Shown piece by piece: positions 41,345 to 49,104 of a DNA stretch of 54,803 nt (position 1 is the stretch's first letter; each line of letters begins with the position of its first letter). The stretch spans positions 1 through 54,803 of the forward strand of contig JBMFHR010000006.1 of NCBI GenBank assembly GCA_049976725.1. Direction: 5' to 3'. A program made the translations under genes and the position numbers. The notes under the pieces were generated by a model. The model saw only the letters and a list, made by a program, of their open reading frames with translations. It did no database searches and was not told the origin of the DNA. This DNA comes from Conexivisphaera sp049976725. GTDB lineage: Archaea > Thermoproteota > Nitrososphaeria > Conexivisphaerales > Conexivisphaeraceae.

Positions 41345-42324
41345 CCTATCTTCATCAGGCGCCTGACCTGCTCCCCGACCCGCTCTATCTGATGGGCCCT
41401 GATGGAGTCCACGAGGCGCCTCATCTCGGCCGAGCTCCTCTCTACGTCGCCGGCCCACTCCCTGGCGAACTCCCCGGACTGAACCTCGCTCAGTATCCTC
41501 CTCATGCTCTCGCGGACATGGTCGTCTATGACGCGCGGCCCGCGCGTCAGGCCGCCGTAGCGCGCGGTCTCCGAGACGGACTCGAGCATGTGGGTCAGGC
41601 CGCCCGACTGTATCAGGTCCACTATCAGCTTGAGCTCGTTGAGCACCTCGAAGTATGCGACCTCGGGCTGGTAGCCGGCCTTGACCAACGTCTCGAAGCC
41701 TGCCAGTATCAGGTAGGTCACGCCCCCCACCAGCACGCTCTGCTCGCCGAAGAGATCGGTCTCCACCTCCTCCTTGAACGTGGTCTCCAGGACCCCGGCG
41801 CGCGTGGAGCCTATGGCCTTCGAGTACGCGAGCGCCAGGGACATCGCGCCGCCTGACCTGTCCTGGGCCACGGCCACAAGGGCCGGGACGCCCCTGCCGG
41901 CCACGTATTCCTCCCTGAGGCGCGGCCCGGGGCTCTTGGGGGCCACCATGAACACGTCGGCCCACTCGGGCGGCTTTATGAGGCCGTAGTGTATGTTGAA
42001 CGCGTGCGAGAACCCGAGGGAGGCGCCGCGCCTGAGGTTCGGCGCTATCAGGCTCGAGTACACGGACGGCTGCTGCAGGTCAGGTATCAGAAGTTGGACC
42101 ACGTCGGCGCGCCTGACCGCCTCGTCCACCGGGAGCGGGTCGAAGCCGTCCCTGGACGCCTGATCCCGGGAGCGGCCCGGCCTCGTGCCGACCACCACGT
42201 CGACGCCGCTGTCCCTCAGGTTCAGCGCCTGCGCCCTGCCCTGGCTCCCGTACCCTATCACCGCCACCCTCCGGGATAGTATCGGCTCCAGCGAGACGTC
42301 ATTGTCGTAGTAGATCTTCGGCAT
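41341..42324 (-). CDS. ilvC: ketol-acid reductoisomerase
   Basis: Second common step of valine/isoleucine synthesis. 327 residues from ATG 42324. KIYYDNDVSLEPIL start, Rossmann motif VAVIGYGSQGRAQALNL near 20, and knotted C-terminal domain with the Mg-binding segment FKEEVETDLFGEQSVLVGG near 183. Class I length. Three in-frame starts exist: GTG 42330 (GTGA overlap with ilvN), ATG 42327 and ATG 42324. The last gives the best distance (6 bases) to GGAGGT at 42331-42336. Confidence 0.95.
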   Translation of the reverse strand: MPKIYYDNDVSLEPILSRRVAVIGYGSQGRAQALNLRDSGVDVVVGTRPGRSRDQASRDGFDPLPVDEAVRRADVVQLLIPDLQQPSVYSSLIAPNLRRGASLGFSHAFNIHYGLIKPPEWADVFMVAPKSPGPRLREEYVAGRGVPALVAVAQDRSGGAMSLALAYSKAIGSTRAGVLETTFKEEVETDLFGEQSVLVGGVTYLILAGFETLVKAGYQPEVAYFEVLNELKLIVDLIQSGGLTHMLESVSETARYGGLTRGPRVIDDHVRESMRRILSEVQSGEFAREWAGDVERSSAEMRRLVDSIRAHQIERVGEQVRRLMKIG

Positions 42325-42326
42325 CA

Positions 42327-42809
42327 TCACACCTCCAACGCCACCGTGCCCGTGCGGGCGACCTCCTCAAGTACTTTCCCCTCGCTGAGGGCTCCCACCA
42401 GCGAGGATATGTAGGACGGAGAGCCGACGGCCTGGAGGACCGCGACGTCGCCGAGCTCCCCGATGACCCTGAGCTCGCCGTCGCCCGCCACCCCGCGCGC
42501 CGCCTCAATTCCGCCGCGCCTCACCTTGAGCAGCGCCAGCTCCTTCTGGATAGTCCTGTCGGGGTTCAGGCGTTCTACCTCTATGACGTCTATCGTGCGC
42601 TTGAGGGCCCTGGCGAAGTCCTCGGCCATCTGCTGGTCGCCGCGCATGGTGATGATCATCCTGGAGGTGTCGGGGCGCTCGGTCACGCCGACCGCGACGC
42701 TCTCTATGTTGAAGCTCCTCCTGCGGAACTGGGAAGCCACCCTGAAGAGCACCCCGGGCTTGTTCTCTACCGTCAGCGAGTATATTATGGTGGAGCCGCC
42801 CTCGCTCAT
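42327..42809 (-). CDS. ilvN: acetolactate synthase small (regulatory) subunit
   Basis: 160 residues. ACT domain at the N-terminus (IIYSLTVENKPGVLFRVAS, FNIESVAVGVTE) that binds valine, followed by the usual C-terminal half (ELALLKVR ...). It overlaps ilvB by ATGA. Confidence 0.93.
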   Translation of the reverse strand: MSEGGSTIIYSLTVENKPGVLFRVASQFRRRSFNIESVAVGVTERPDTSRMIITMRGDQQMAEDFARALKRTIDVIEVERLNPDRTIQKELALLKVRRGGIEAARGVAGDGELRVIGELGDVAVLQAVGSPSYISSLVGALSEGKVLEEVARTGTVALEV

Positions 42810-44500
42810 TCCCTCCCATCCCCCAGCAGGATCTCGTTCAGCGTCCTCCCGGGGCCGACGAATGGGAACACGTCCTCCTCTGGGTGTATGGGCACGTCTA
42901 TGACGGTCGTCACGTCATTGCTCATCGCGGACTTGAAGGCCCTGCGGAACTCGTCGACGGAGTACACCCTGACGCCCTCGGCGCCGAACGACTCCGCCAG
43001 CCGCACGAAGTCCGGATTGGCCCCGAAGAGGGTCGCGGCGTACCTCCTGTTGTAGAACAGCCTCTGCCACTGCGCGACCATGCCGAGGGACGAGTTGTTC
43101 AGTATCACGACGATCACCGGCAGCTTCTCGTCTATGCTGGTGGCCAGCGAGTTCATAGTCATCATGAAGCTCCCGTCGCCCGCTATGTCGACGACAGGCA
43201 CGCCGGGCCGGGCAGCCTTCGCGCCTATTGCGGCGGGGAAGCCGAAGCCCATCGTGCCCAGCCCGCCGCTGGTTATGAAGGTGCGGGGCCTCAGGACCCT
43301 GAAGTAGAGCTCGGCCCACATCTGGTTCTGGCCGACCTCGGTCGTCACGATGGAGTCCGGCGGCAGCAACTCGCGCATCGCCCTCAGTATGTAGGGCGGC
43401 GAGAACTCCGACTTCACCCCCACGATCCTGTCGCGCCACTCTGAGGAGACCTCCTCGACCCTCCTCCGCCAGGCGCCCCAATCCCCGGTCCTGGCGCGCT
43501 GGCGGAACATCTCGAGGAACAGCCTGAGGCTGGACTTCAGGTCGCCGATCACCGCGTGGTGGGTCCTGACGTTCTTGCCTATCTCGGTCGGATCGACGTC
43601 GAAGTGCACGATGGTGGCGTCCGGCGCAAATCCCCTCACCTCCATGGTCGTCCTGTCCGAGAACCTCACGCCCACGGCGAGCACGAGGTCCGCCTCATTG
43701 ACCAGCTTGTTCGCCTGCACGGTGCCGTGCATGCCGACGGGTCCCAGGGCCAGCGGATGATCCTCCGGTATCGCTCCCTTGCCCATGAGGGTGGTGGCCA
43801 CGGGCAGCATGGCCGACTCGGCCAGCTGGAGCAGGTAGTCGTGGGCGCCGGACTTCACCACGCCGCCTCCGGCCAGTATCACGGGCCTCTCGGACTCGAG
43901 GAGCAGGTCGAGGGCCCTGGCCACGGCCGCGGGATCCGGGGGCACGTAGGGCCGGTACCCCCTTATCTCCACGCGGTCGGGGAACGACATCTCGGCCTCC
44001 CCGGTCTGCACGTCCTTCGGCAGGTCGACGTGCACGGGGCCCGTGCGGCCGGTCGACGCGAGGAAGAATGCGGCCCTGATGACCCATGGAACGTCGGAGG
44101 GCTTCAGAGGCTGGAAGGAGTACTTCGTTATGTGGGTGTATATCCCGACGGCATCTATCTCCTGGAAGGCGTCCCTCGCCATCATGGACGTGGCGACCTG
44201 TCCGGTTATGGCGACGAGCGGGGTCGAGTCCATGTAGGCCGTGGCCACGCCCGTGACCATGTTGGTGGCCCCGGGGCCGGACGTGGATATGCAGACGCCG
44301 ACCCTCCCAGAGGCCCTGGCGTACCCATCGGCCATGTGCGCCGCCGACTGCTCGTGCCTCGCCAGGATGTGCCGTATGTTGCTGTTCAGCAGCTCGTCGT
44401 AGACCGGCATTATGGCACCGCCCGGTATTCCGAAGACGATGTCCGCGCCCTCCCTCTCCAGGGCCTTTACGAGGGCGCGGGAACCCGACATGAGGTTCAA
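42806..44500 (-). CDS. ilvB: acetolactate synthase large subunit
   Basis: ThDP enzyme joining pyruvate with pyruvate or 2-oxobutyrate. 564 residues from TTG 44500. Catalytic Glu in ARHEQSAAHMADGYARASGR near 48-55; FAD-domain motif GMHGTVQANK; ThDP motif VVDIAGDGSFMMTMNSLATS near 427. Start: GGGAGGTG at 44509-44516 lies 8 bases before TTG 44500, the ideal distance, while ATG 44491 would be 17 away. A clear SD is unusual in this window and fits a transcript with a 5' leader (see leader peptide). Confidence 0.94.
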   Translation of the reverse strand: MNLMSGSRALVKALEREGADIVFGIPGGAIMPVYDELLNSNIRHILARHEQSAAHMADGYARASGRVGVCISTSGPGATNMVTGVATAYMDSTPLVAITGQVATSMMARDAFQEIDAVGIYTHITKYSFQPLKPSDVPWVIRAAFFLASTGRTGPVHVDLPKDVQTGEAEMSFPDRVEIRGYRPYVPPDPAAVARALDLLLESERPVILAGGGVVKSGAHDYLLQLAESAMLPVATTLMGKGAIPEDHPLALGPVGMHGTVQANKLVNEADLVLAVGVRFSDRTTMEVRGFAPDATIVHFDVDPTEIGKNVRTHHAVIGDLKSSLRLFLEMFRQRARTGDWGAWRRRVEEVSSEWRDRIVGVKSEFSPPYILRAMRELLPPDSIVTTEVGQNQMWAELYFRVLRPRTFITSGGLGTMGFGFPAAIGAKAARPGVPVVDIAGDGSFMMTMNSLATSIDEKLPVIVVILNNSSLGMVAQWQRLFYNRRYAATLFGANPDFVRLAESFGAEGVRVYSVDEFRRAFKSAMSNDVTTVIDVPIHPEEDVFPFVGPGRTLNEILLGDGRE

Positions 44501-44508
44501 TTCACGCT

Positions 44509-44516
44509 CACCTCCC
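44509..44516 (-). promoter_or_regulatory. ilvB Shine-Dalgarno sequence
   Basis: GGGAGGTG read on minus, 8 bases before TTG 44500. Its 5' edge is two bases from the foot of the leader hairpin, and its 3' end overlaps the GUGAGCGU segment (44504-44511) that can pair with the leader-peptide codons. Confidence 0.7.
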
Positions 44517-44518
44517 AG

Positions 44519-44546
44519 AAGACCCCCTGCGGGATGAGGGGGCCTC
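44519..44546 (-). promoter_or_regulatory. GC-rich hairpin between the leader stop and ilvB SD
   Basis: Read on minus: GAGGCCCCCU (44546-44537), loop CAUCCCGC (44536-44529), AGGGGGUCUU (44528-44519). Ten pairs, six of them the CCCCCU/AGGGGG core, two G-U. It begins at the base right after the leader UGA. No U-run follows, so it is not a standard intrinsic terminator. Confidence 0.65.
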
Positions 44547-44615
44547 TCACACGACGATGAGGAGCACTATGAGCGCCGAGGGAGAACTCGAGGGAGCGCC
44601 CACGTGCTCCGGCAT
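44547..44615 (-). CDS. candidate ilv leader peptide
   Basis: A 22-codon frame, ATG 44615 to TGA 44547-44549. It begins MPEHVGAPSSSPSA and its last eight codons (44573-44550) read Leu-Ile-Val-Leu-Leu-Ile-Val-Val, with no other residue type. It is on the ilvB strand, 46 bases before the ilvB TTG. A TATA-like CCTTTATC (44648-44655, minus) would start RNA near 44625, about 10 bases before this ATG. This is the design of bacterial ilv/leu leader peptides, where the pace of translating branched-chain codons sets downstream expression. No homology is claimed; evidence is composition, position and the structures that follow. Confidence 0.6.
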   Translation of the reverse strand: MPEHVGAPSSSPSALIVLLIVV

Positions 44616-44647
44616 CGCCGATCGACCGGCCCGAGGAAGCGGAGGTA

Positions 44648-44685
44648 GATAAAGGTATCGTGAAATGACCGCGCAGCTTTTTAAC
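44648..44685. promoter_or_regulatory. divergent promoters of the ilvB leader and ilvD
   Basis: Minus: CCTTTATC (44648-44655) points to a start near 44625 for the ilvB leader RNA of about 125 bases. Plus: CTTTTTAAC (44677-44685) is centred 25-28 bases before GTG 44706 of ilvD, which is therefore leaderless. The two sides of the same pathway thus have different 5' designs. Confidence 0.55.
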
Positions 44686-44705
44686 GTGGTCAGCGTGTCC
44701 GGGCC

Positions 44706-46388
44706 GTGCTCAGGAGCTCGGAGGTCAAGGAGGGGCCCGAGAGGGCGCCCCACAGGTCCCTCCTCAGGGCGACGGGGCTGGGCGATGAGGACCTGAGGAA
44801 GCCGTTCATAGGGATAGCGAACAGCTACTCGGAGGTCGTGCCGGGACACGTTCACCTGAGGCAGCTGGTGGAGCAGGTGAAGATGGGGGTGCGGGAGGGC
44901 GGGGGCGTGCCCTTCGAGTTCAACACGATAGCCGTGGACGACGGGATAGCCATGGGGCACTCCGGCATGAAGTACTCGCTGCCCTCCCGCGAGGTGATAG
45001 CAGACTCCATAGAGGTGATGGCGAACGCGCACAGGTTCGACGGGCTCGTGCTGCTTACCAACTGCGACAAGATCACGCCCGGCATGCTGATGGCGGCGGC
45101 CAGGCTCGACCTGCCGACCATAGTCGTTACCGGGGGTCCCATGGCCGCCGGGCTGTGGAGGGGCAGGAAGGTGGGGCTCGTGGACGTCTTCGAGGCCGTC
45201 GGCAGCTACAGGGCGGGGAGGATGGGGCTGCAGGAGCTCGAGGAGATCGAGAGGGTGGCCTGCCCGGGCCCCGGATCCTGCAGCGGACTCTTCACGGCGA
45301 ACAGCATGGCCGTGATATCGGAGGCGGCCGGGCTCGCGCTCCCCTACACGGCGACGGCGCTCGCGGTGAGCGCCGAGAGGAAGGAGCTGGCCAGGAGGGC
45401 CGGGAGGAGGATCGTGGATCTGGTGAGGGAGGGGCTCGCGTTCTCGAGGTTCCTGACCAGGGCCAGCCTGGAGAACGCGATCGCGGTCGACATGGCGCTG
45501 GGCGGCTCCACGAACACGGTTCTTCACCTGCTGGCGATAGCGAGGGAGGCTGGGCTGGAGCTGAGCCTCGACGACTTCGACGAGATGAGCAGGCGGGTGC
45601 CGCACGTGGCCCCGGTGTACCCCGGAGGGCCCTACATGATGGAGGACCTGCACGCGGCGGGCGGCGTCCCCGCGCTCATGAAGTCGATATCGAGATTCCT
45701 CCACCTGGACGCGGTGACGGTCTCCGGGAGGACCGTGGGCGAGATAATCGGCGAGGCGCAGGTGAAGGATCGGGAGGTCATAAGGGGGCCGGAGAATCCT
45801 GTGCACAGGGAGGGGGGCATAGCGGTGCTCAGGGGCACGCTGGCCCCCAGGGGGGCGGTCGTCAAGACGGCCGCCATAGCCGGCGAGAACCTGAGGTTCA
45901 GGGGGAGGGCGCGCGTGTTCGACTCCGAGGAGGAGGCGTACGGCGCTATAGTGGGAGGACTCGTTTCGAAGGGGGACGTCGTGGTTATACGCTACGAGGG
46001 GCCGCGGGGAGGGCCCGGCATGAGGGAGATGCTGTCCCCGACGTCCGCGATAGTCGGGATGGGCCTCGCGTCCGACGTGGCGCTCGTGACCGATGGGCGC
46101 TTCTCCGGGGGCACGAGGGGACCGTGCGTGGGGCACGTGGCGCCCGAGGCAGCCGTCGGGGGCCCGATAGCGCTGGTCAGGGACGGGGATCCCATACTGA
46201 TCGACGTGCCCGGGAGGAGGATCGAGCTGGAGGTGGCGGAGGAGGAGCTGGAGGAGCGGAGGAGGAGCTGGAGGCCCCCGGCGGGCCCCCGCGGGCACGG
46301 CGTGCTCTCCAAGTTCGCGTCCTTCGCGTGCCAGGCGGACGAGGGAGCCGTCCTGAGGTGCCCCGACGGGATCGCTGCAAACGCTTAA
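44706..46388 (+). CDS. ilvD: dihydroxy-acid dehydratase
   Basis: Third common step of valine/isoleucine synthesis; FeS enzyme. 560 residues. FeS cysteines in LLTNCDKITPGM near 118 and VACPGPGSCSGLFTANSM near 190; FEFNTIAVDDGIAMGHSGMK near 75; C-terminal VTDGRFSGGTRGPCVGHVAP near 465. GTG 44706. Its last bases (CGCTTAATT, 46382-46390) contain the TATA-like box for cimA. Confidence 0.96.
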   Translation: MLRSSEVKEGPERAPHRSLLRATGLGDEDLRKPFIGIANSYSEVVPGHVHLRQLVEQVKMGVREGGGVPFEFNTIAVDDGIAMGHSGMKYSLPSREVIADSIEVMANAHRFDGLVLLTNCDKITPGMLMAAARLDLPTIVVTGGPMAAGLWRGRKVGLVDVFEAVGSYRAGRMGLQELEEIERVACPGPGSCSGLFTANSMAVISEAAGLALPYTATALAVSAERKELARRAGRRIVDLVREGLAFSRFLTRASLENAIAVDMALGGSTNTVLHLLAIAREAGLELSLDDFDEMSRRVPHVAPVYPGGPYMMEDLHAAGGVPALMKSISRFLHLDAVTVSGRTVGEIIGEAQVKDREVIRGPENPVHREGGIAVLRGTLAPRGAVVKTAAIAGENLRFRGRARVFDSEEEAYGAIVGGLVSKGDVVVIRYEGPRGGPGMREMLSPTSAIVGMGLASDVALVTDGRFSGGTRGPCVGHVAPEAAVGGPIALVRDGDPILIDVPGRRIELEVAEEELEERRRSWRPPAGPRGHGVLSKFASFACQADEGAVLRCPDGIAANA

Positions 46389-46417
46389 TTCGAAGGCGTT
46401 CTCCGAGGAGGGAGCAA

Positions 46418-48028
46418 TTGGATCTGGACGTTGAGGTCCTCGACACAACGCTGCGGGACGGCGCCCAGGCCAGCGGGGTCTCCTTCACGCTGCAGGACAA
46501 GCTGAGCATCACGGAGAAGCTGGACGAGCTGGGGGTCTCGTACATAGAGGGGGGCTGGCCCGCCTCCAATCCGAAGGACCTGGAGTACTTCTCGAGGGTG
46601 AAGGGGCTCGGGCTCTCCAGGTCGGAGGTCGTCGCCTTCGGCTCCACGAAGCGCAGGGGAATCAGGGCTGCCGAGGATCAGAACCTGGACGCGATAGTGA
46701 GGGCTGACGTGAGGACCGCAGTGATAGTGGGCAAGTCGTGGACGCTCCACGTGGAGCGCGTGCTCGGCGTGACGCGCGAGGAGAACCTGAGGATCATAGG
46801 GGAGTCGCTGGACTTCCTGCGCTCCCACGGCATCCGCGTGATATTCGACGCGGAGCACTTCTTCGATGGCTACAGGGAGGACCCGGCCTACGCTGTGGAG
46901 GTGCTCAGGGCGGCGGAGGAGGCGGGGGCGGAGAGGCTGGTCCTGGCGGACACGAATGGCGGCTCCCTCCCCCACGAGGTCGCGCGCGTGGTGCGCGAGG
47001 TGAAGGGGGCCGTTCGGACGCCGCTGGGCGTGCACGCCCACAACGACTCGGGAAACGCCGTGGCCAACACGCTGATGGCAGTCGTCGAGGGCGCCGTCCA
47101 CGTGCAGGGCACGGTGAACGGCATAGGGGAGAGGTGCGGCAACGCGGACTTGATCCAGGTGCTCCCGGCGCTAGTCCTCAAGATGGGGCTCAGGGCCCTC
47201 AGGAGCGACAAGCCGAGGGAGGAGCAGCTGCGCGGGCTGACGGCCCTGTCGAGGCACGTCTACACGCTGCTCAACATGCCGGAGAACCCCTACCAGCCAT
47301 ACGTCGGCAGCAGGGCCTTCTCGCACAAGGGGGGAATACACATAGACGCCATGCTGAAGGAGCCCAGGAGCTATGAGCACCTGGACCCGGAGCTAGTCGG
47401 CAACTACCGGCGCATAACGATAAGCGAGCTGTCGGGGAGGGCGGCGCTGCTCAGCGAGGCCAGGAAGCTCGGGCTGGAGGTCAGCAAGGATGATCCGGCC
47501 CTGGGGAGGGCGCTCGAGGAGATAAAGAGGCTGGAGGCGGAGGGCTACTCGCTTGAGGGATCGGACGCCACGGTGCACTTGGTGCTGCTCAGGAGCCTGG
47601 GCGTGAGGACGGACCAGCTGGACGTCGTGTACTGGAGCGTGAACGTCTCGAGGGAGGAGGAGGGCGACGTGGAGTCCGTGGCCGATGTGATAGTAAAGTT
47701 CGGCCACCACGTGCGGCACGGAAGGGGGAGGGGAGTGGGGCCGGTTCACGCGCTGGACAGCGCCATGCGGACGGCGGTGGGCAAGCTCGCCGGGGAGCTG
47801 TCCGGCGTGTCCCTCATCAACTACAAGGTGAGCGTCGTGGACAGCGTGGAGGGAACCGCCTCCAAGGTCCGCGTGTACGTCGAGTTCTCCGATGGGCGCA
47901 GGAGGTGGTCCACGACCGCGCTCTCCAGGAACATAGTGGAGGCGAGCCTGAGGGCGCTCGTGGACGGCTACAACTACCTGCTGACGCTGAGCGCCGTGGG
48001 GAGATCCGGCGGCCCCCGTCAAGCTTAA
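46418..48028 (+). CDS. cimA: (R)-citramalate synthase
   Basis: 536 residues. Condenses pyruvate and acetyl-CoA to citramalate, the threonine-independent entry to isoleucine. DTTLRDGAQASGVSFTLQDK, YIEGGWPASNPKDLEYFSRV and GSTKRRGIRA are typical of CimA and differ from LeuA. Metal His pair in GVHAHNDSGNAVANTLMAV; C-terminal LeuA-dimer regulatory domain present. TTG 46418 follows GAGGAGGGAG and is ~31 bases from the box at the end of ilvD. A separate LeuA lies in this window, which supports distinct roles. Confidence 0.9.
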   Translation: MDLDVEVLDTTLRDGAQASGVSFTLQDKLSITEKLDELGVSYIEGGWPASNPKDLEYFSRVKGLGLSRSEVVAFGSTKRRGIRAAEDQNLDAIVRADVRTAVIVGKSWTLHVERVLGVTREENLRIIGESLDFLRSHGIRVIFDAEHFFDGYREDPAYAVEVLRAAEEAGAERLVLADTNGGSLPHEVARVVREVKGAVRTPLGVHAHNDSGNAVANTLMAVVEGAVHVQGTVNGIGERCGNADLIQVLPALVLKMGLRALRSDKPREEQLRGLTALSRHVYTLLNMPENPYQPYVGSRAFSHKGGIHIDAMLKEPRSYEHLDPELVGNYRRITISELSGRAALLSEARKLGLEVSKDDPALGRALEEIKRLEAEGYSLEGSDATVHLVLLRSLGVRTDQLDVVYWSVNVSREEEGDVESVADVIVKFGHHVRHGRGRGVGPVHALDSAMRTAVGKLAGELSGVSLINYKVSVVDSVEGTASKVRVYVEFSDGRRRWSTTALSRNIVEASLRALVDGYNYLLTLSAVGRSGGPRQA

Positions 48029-48052
48029 TTTCGACGGGGCGCACTGAAGTGC

Positions 48053-48655
48053 GTGGACCAGCTCGTTGATCCGTGCTCCTGGCGCAGCGATTCCAGGCTG
48101 GCCCTCGCGGCTTACACCCTCCTGCTGCTCAGGAGGGAGGGGAGGATGGGGAGGAAGGGGCTGGCGGAGCTCCTCGACGTCGGCGAGGCCACCGGAAGGA
48201 CCGTGCTCTCCAAGCTGAAGTCGGCCGGGCTGGCCGAGGCGGACAGGGGAGGGGCGCGCCTGACCCCGGAGGGGGAGCGCCGTGCCGAGGAGCTCGGCGG
48301 CCTCGTGGACATCGCGGAGGCGGAGCTGCCCGAGCGCTACGGGAACAGGATCGCGTGCCTTATAGTGAAGGAGGGATGCGGATCGCTGGGCACAGGCGTC
48401 GCGCACAGGGACGAAGCGGTCAAGGGGGGCGCCGACGGAGCCCTGATACTCGTGAGGAGGAACGGGAAGTACTCCTTCCCGGACTGGATGCACGATTACC
48501 CGCTCAGGCTGACGCCCGAGGCGCCCGAGGGCGCGTGCGTCGTGATCTCGTGGGCGGCCTCGGGCGCGCTGGCGATAAACGGCGCCATGAGGGCGGCCAG
48601 CTCCATCATATGCTCGGGCCGCGGCCCAGGGCGGCGGGACGCGGGGCTGGCTTAG
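48053..48655 (+). CDS. winged-helix protein with DUF4443-like C-terminal domain
   Basis: 200 residues. An N-terminal winged helix (about 12-80: LALAAYTLLLLRREGRMGRK, LAELLDVGEATGRTVLSKL, SAGLAEADRGGARLTPEG) precedes a domain with RIACLIVKEG, RDEAVKGGADGALILVRRNG and CVVISWAASGALAINGAMRA. It resembles archaeal HTH proteins annotated DUF4443. GTG 48053 is 27 bases from a box (AGCTTAATTTC) over the cimA stop. Placed right after ilvD-cimA, it may be a regulator of them, which is inference. Confidence 0.7.
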   Translation: MDQLVDPCSWRSDSRLALAAYTLLLLRREGRMGRKGLAELLDVGEATGRTVLSKLKSAGLAEADRGGARLTPEGERRAEELGGLVDIAEAELPERYGNRIACLIVKEGCGSLGTGVAHRDEAVKGGADGALILVRRNGKYSFPDWMHDYPLRLTPEAPEGACVVISWAASGALAINGAMRAASSIICSGRGPGRRDAGLA

Positions 48656-48690
48656 CTTAGATTTATAATGCGTTGGCCCGGGGGCACCAC

Positions 48691-49104
48691 GTGCCAAGGG
48701 ACAGGAGCGCCAAGAGGAAGGCCGTCGAGAAGGGCAAGGAACTGGAGGACATGATAGAGAGGCTGGCCGAGGAGAACGGGTGGAGGGTAGAGAAGCGCAA
48801 GAAGTACGGCGACCGCATACTTGACCTCATACTCTCGAAGGGCGGAACGGTCTTCATAGTGCAGAGCAAGAACACGGACCAGGCGATGCCGTCGGACGTC
48901 AGCCAGGCCCGGAAGGACTACGAGGAGTACGTGAGGTGGCTGCTGGAGGAGAAGCTGGGCCTCTCGGTCGTGCCGGTTCTGGTGTCCAAGTCGTTCAGCG
49001 AGGGCGCCAGGGGAAGGGCGAGGAGCTACGGGGTCATGCTGTACACCGTTGAGGAGCTCGAGGGGCTCCTCTCGGGGGGCAGGAGGAGGGAATCCTGGCG
49101 TTAG
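48691..49104 (+). CDS. PD-(D/E)XK-fold nuclease-like protein
   Basis: 137 residues from GTG 48691, 26-27 bases after GATTTATAATG; an ATG/GTG at 48673 would lie in the promoter. Basic helix KGKELEDMIERLAEENGW, then RILDLILSKGGTVFIVQSKN, where Hjc- and restriction-like nucleases have D...(E/Q)xK. The usual Glu is Gln here (QSK), which some active nucleases tolerate. C-terminal strand GVMLYTVEELEGLL. Role unknown; DNA repair or Holliday-junction work is one option. Confidence 0.6.
   Translation: MPRDRSAKRKAVEKGKELEDMIERLAEENGWRVEKRKKYGDRILDLILSKGGTVFIVQSKNTDQAMPSDVSQARKDYEEYVRWLLEEKLGLSVVPVLVSKSFSEGARGRARSYGVMLYTVEELEGLLSGGRRRESWR

Noticed and set aside
41345..41965. N-terminal extension of the leuA frame
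   Set aside because: Overlaps ilvC on the same strand in another phase; GTG 41344 gives a normal LeuA start.
44519..44546. Leader hairpin as a classical intrinsic terminator
   Set aside because: No U-run follows the stem; kept as a structural element only.
44547..46448. Minus-strand open frame of 633 codons opposite ilvD
   Set aside because: It is the GC-driven shadow of ilvD. Only its last 22 codons, beyond the ilvD start, are kept as the leader peptide because of their position and codon content.
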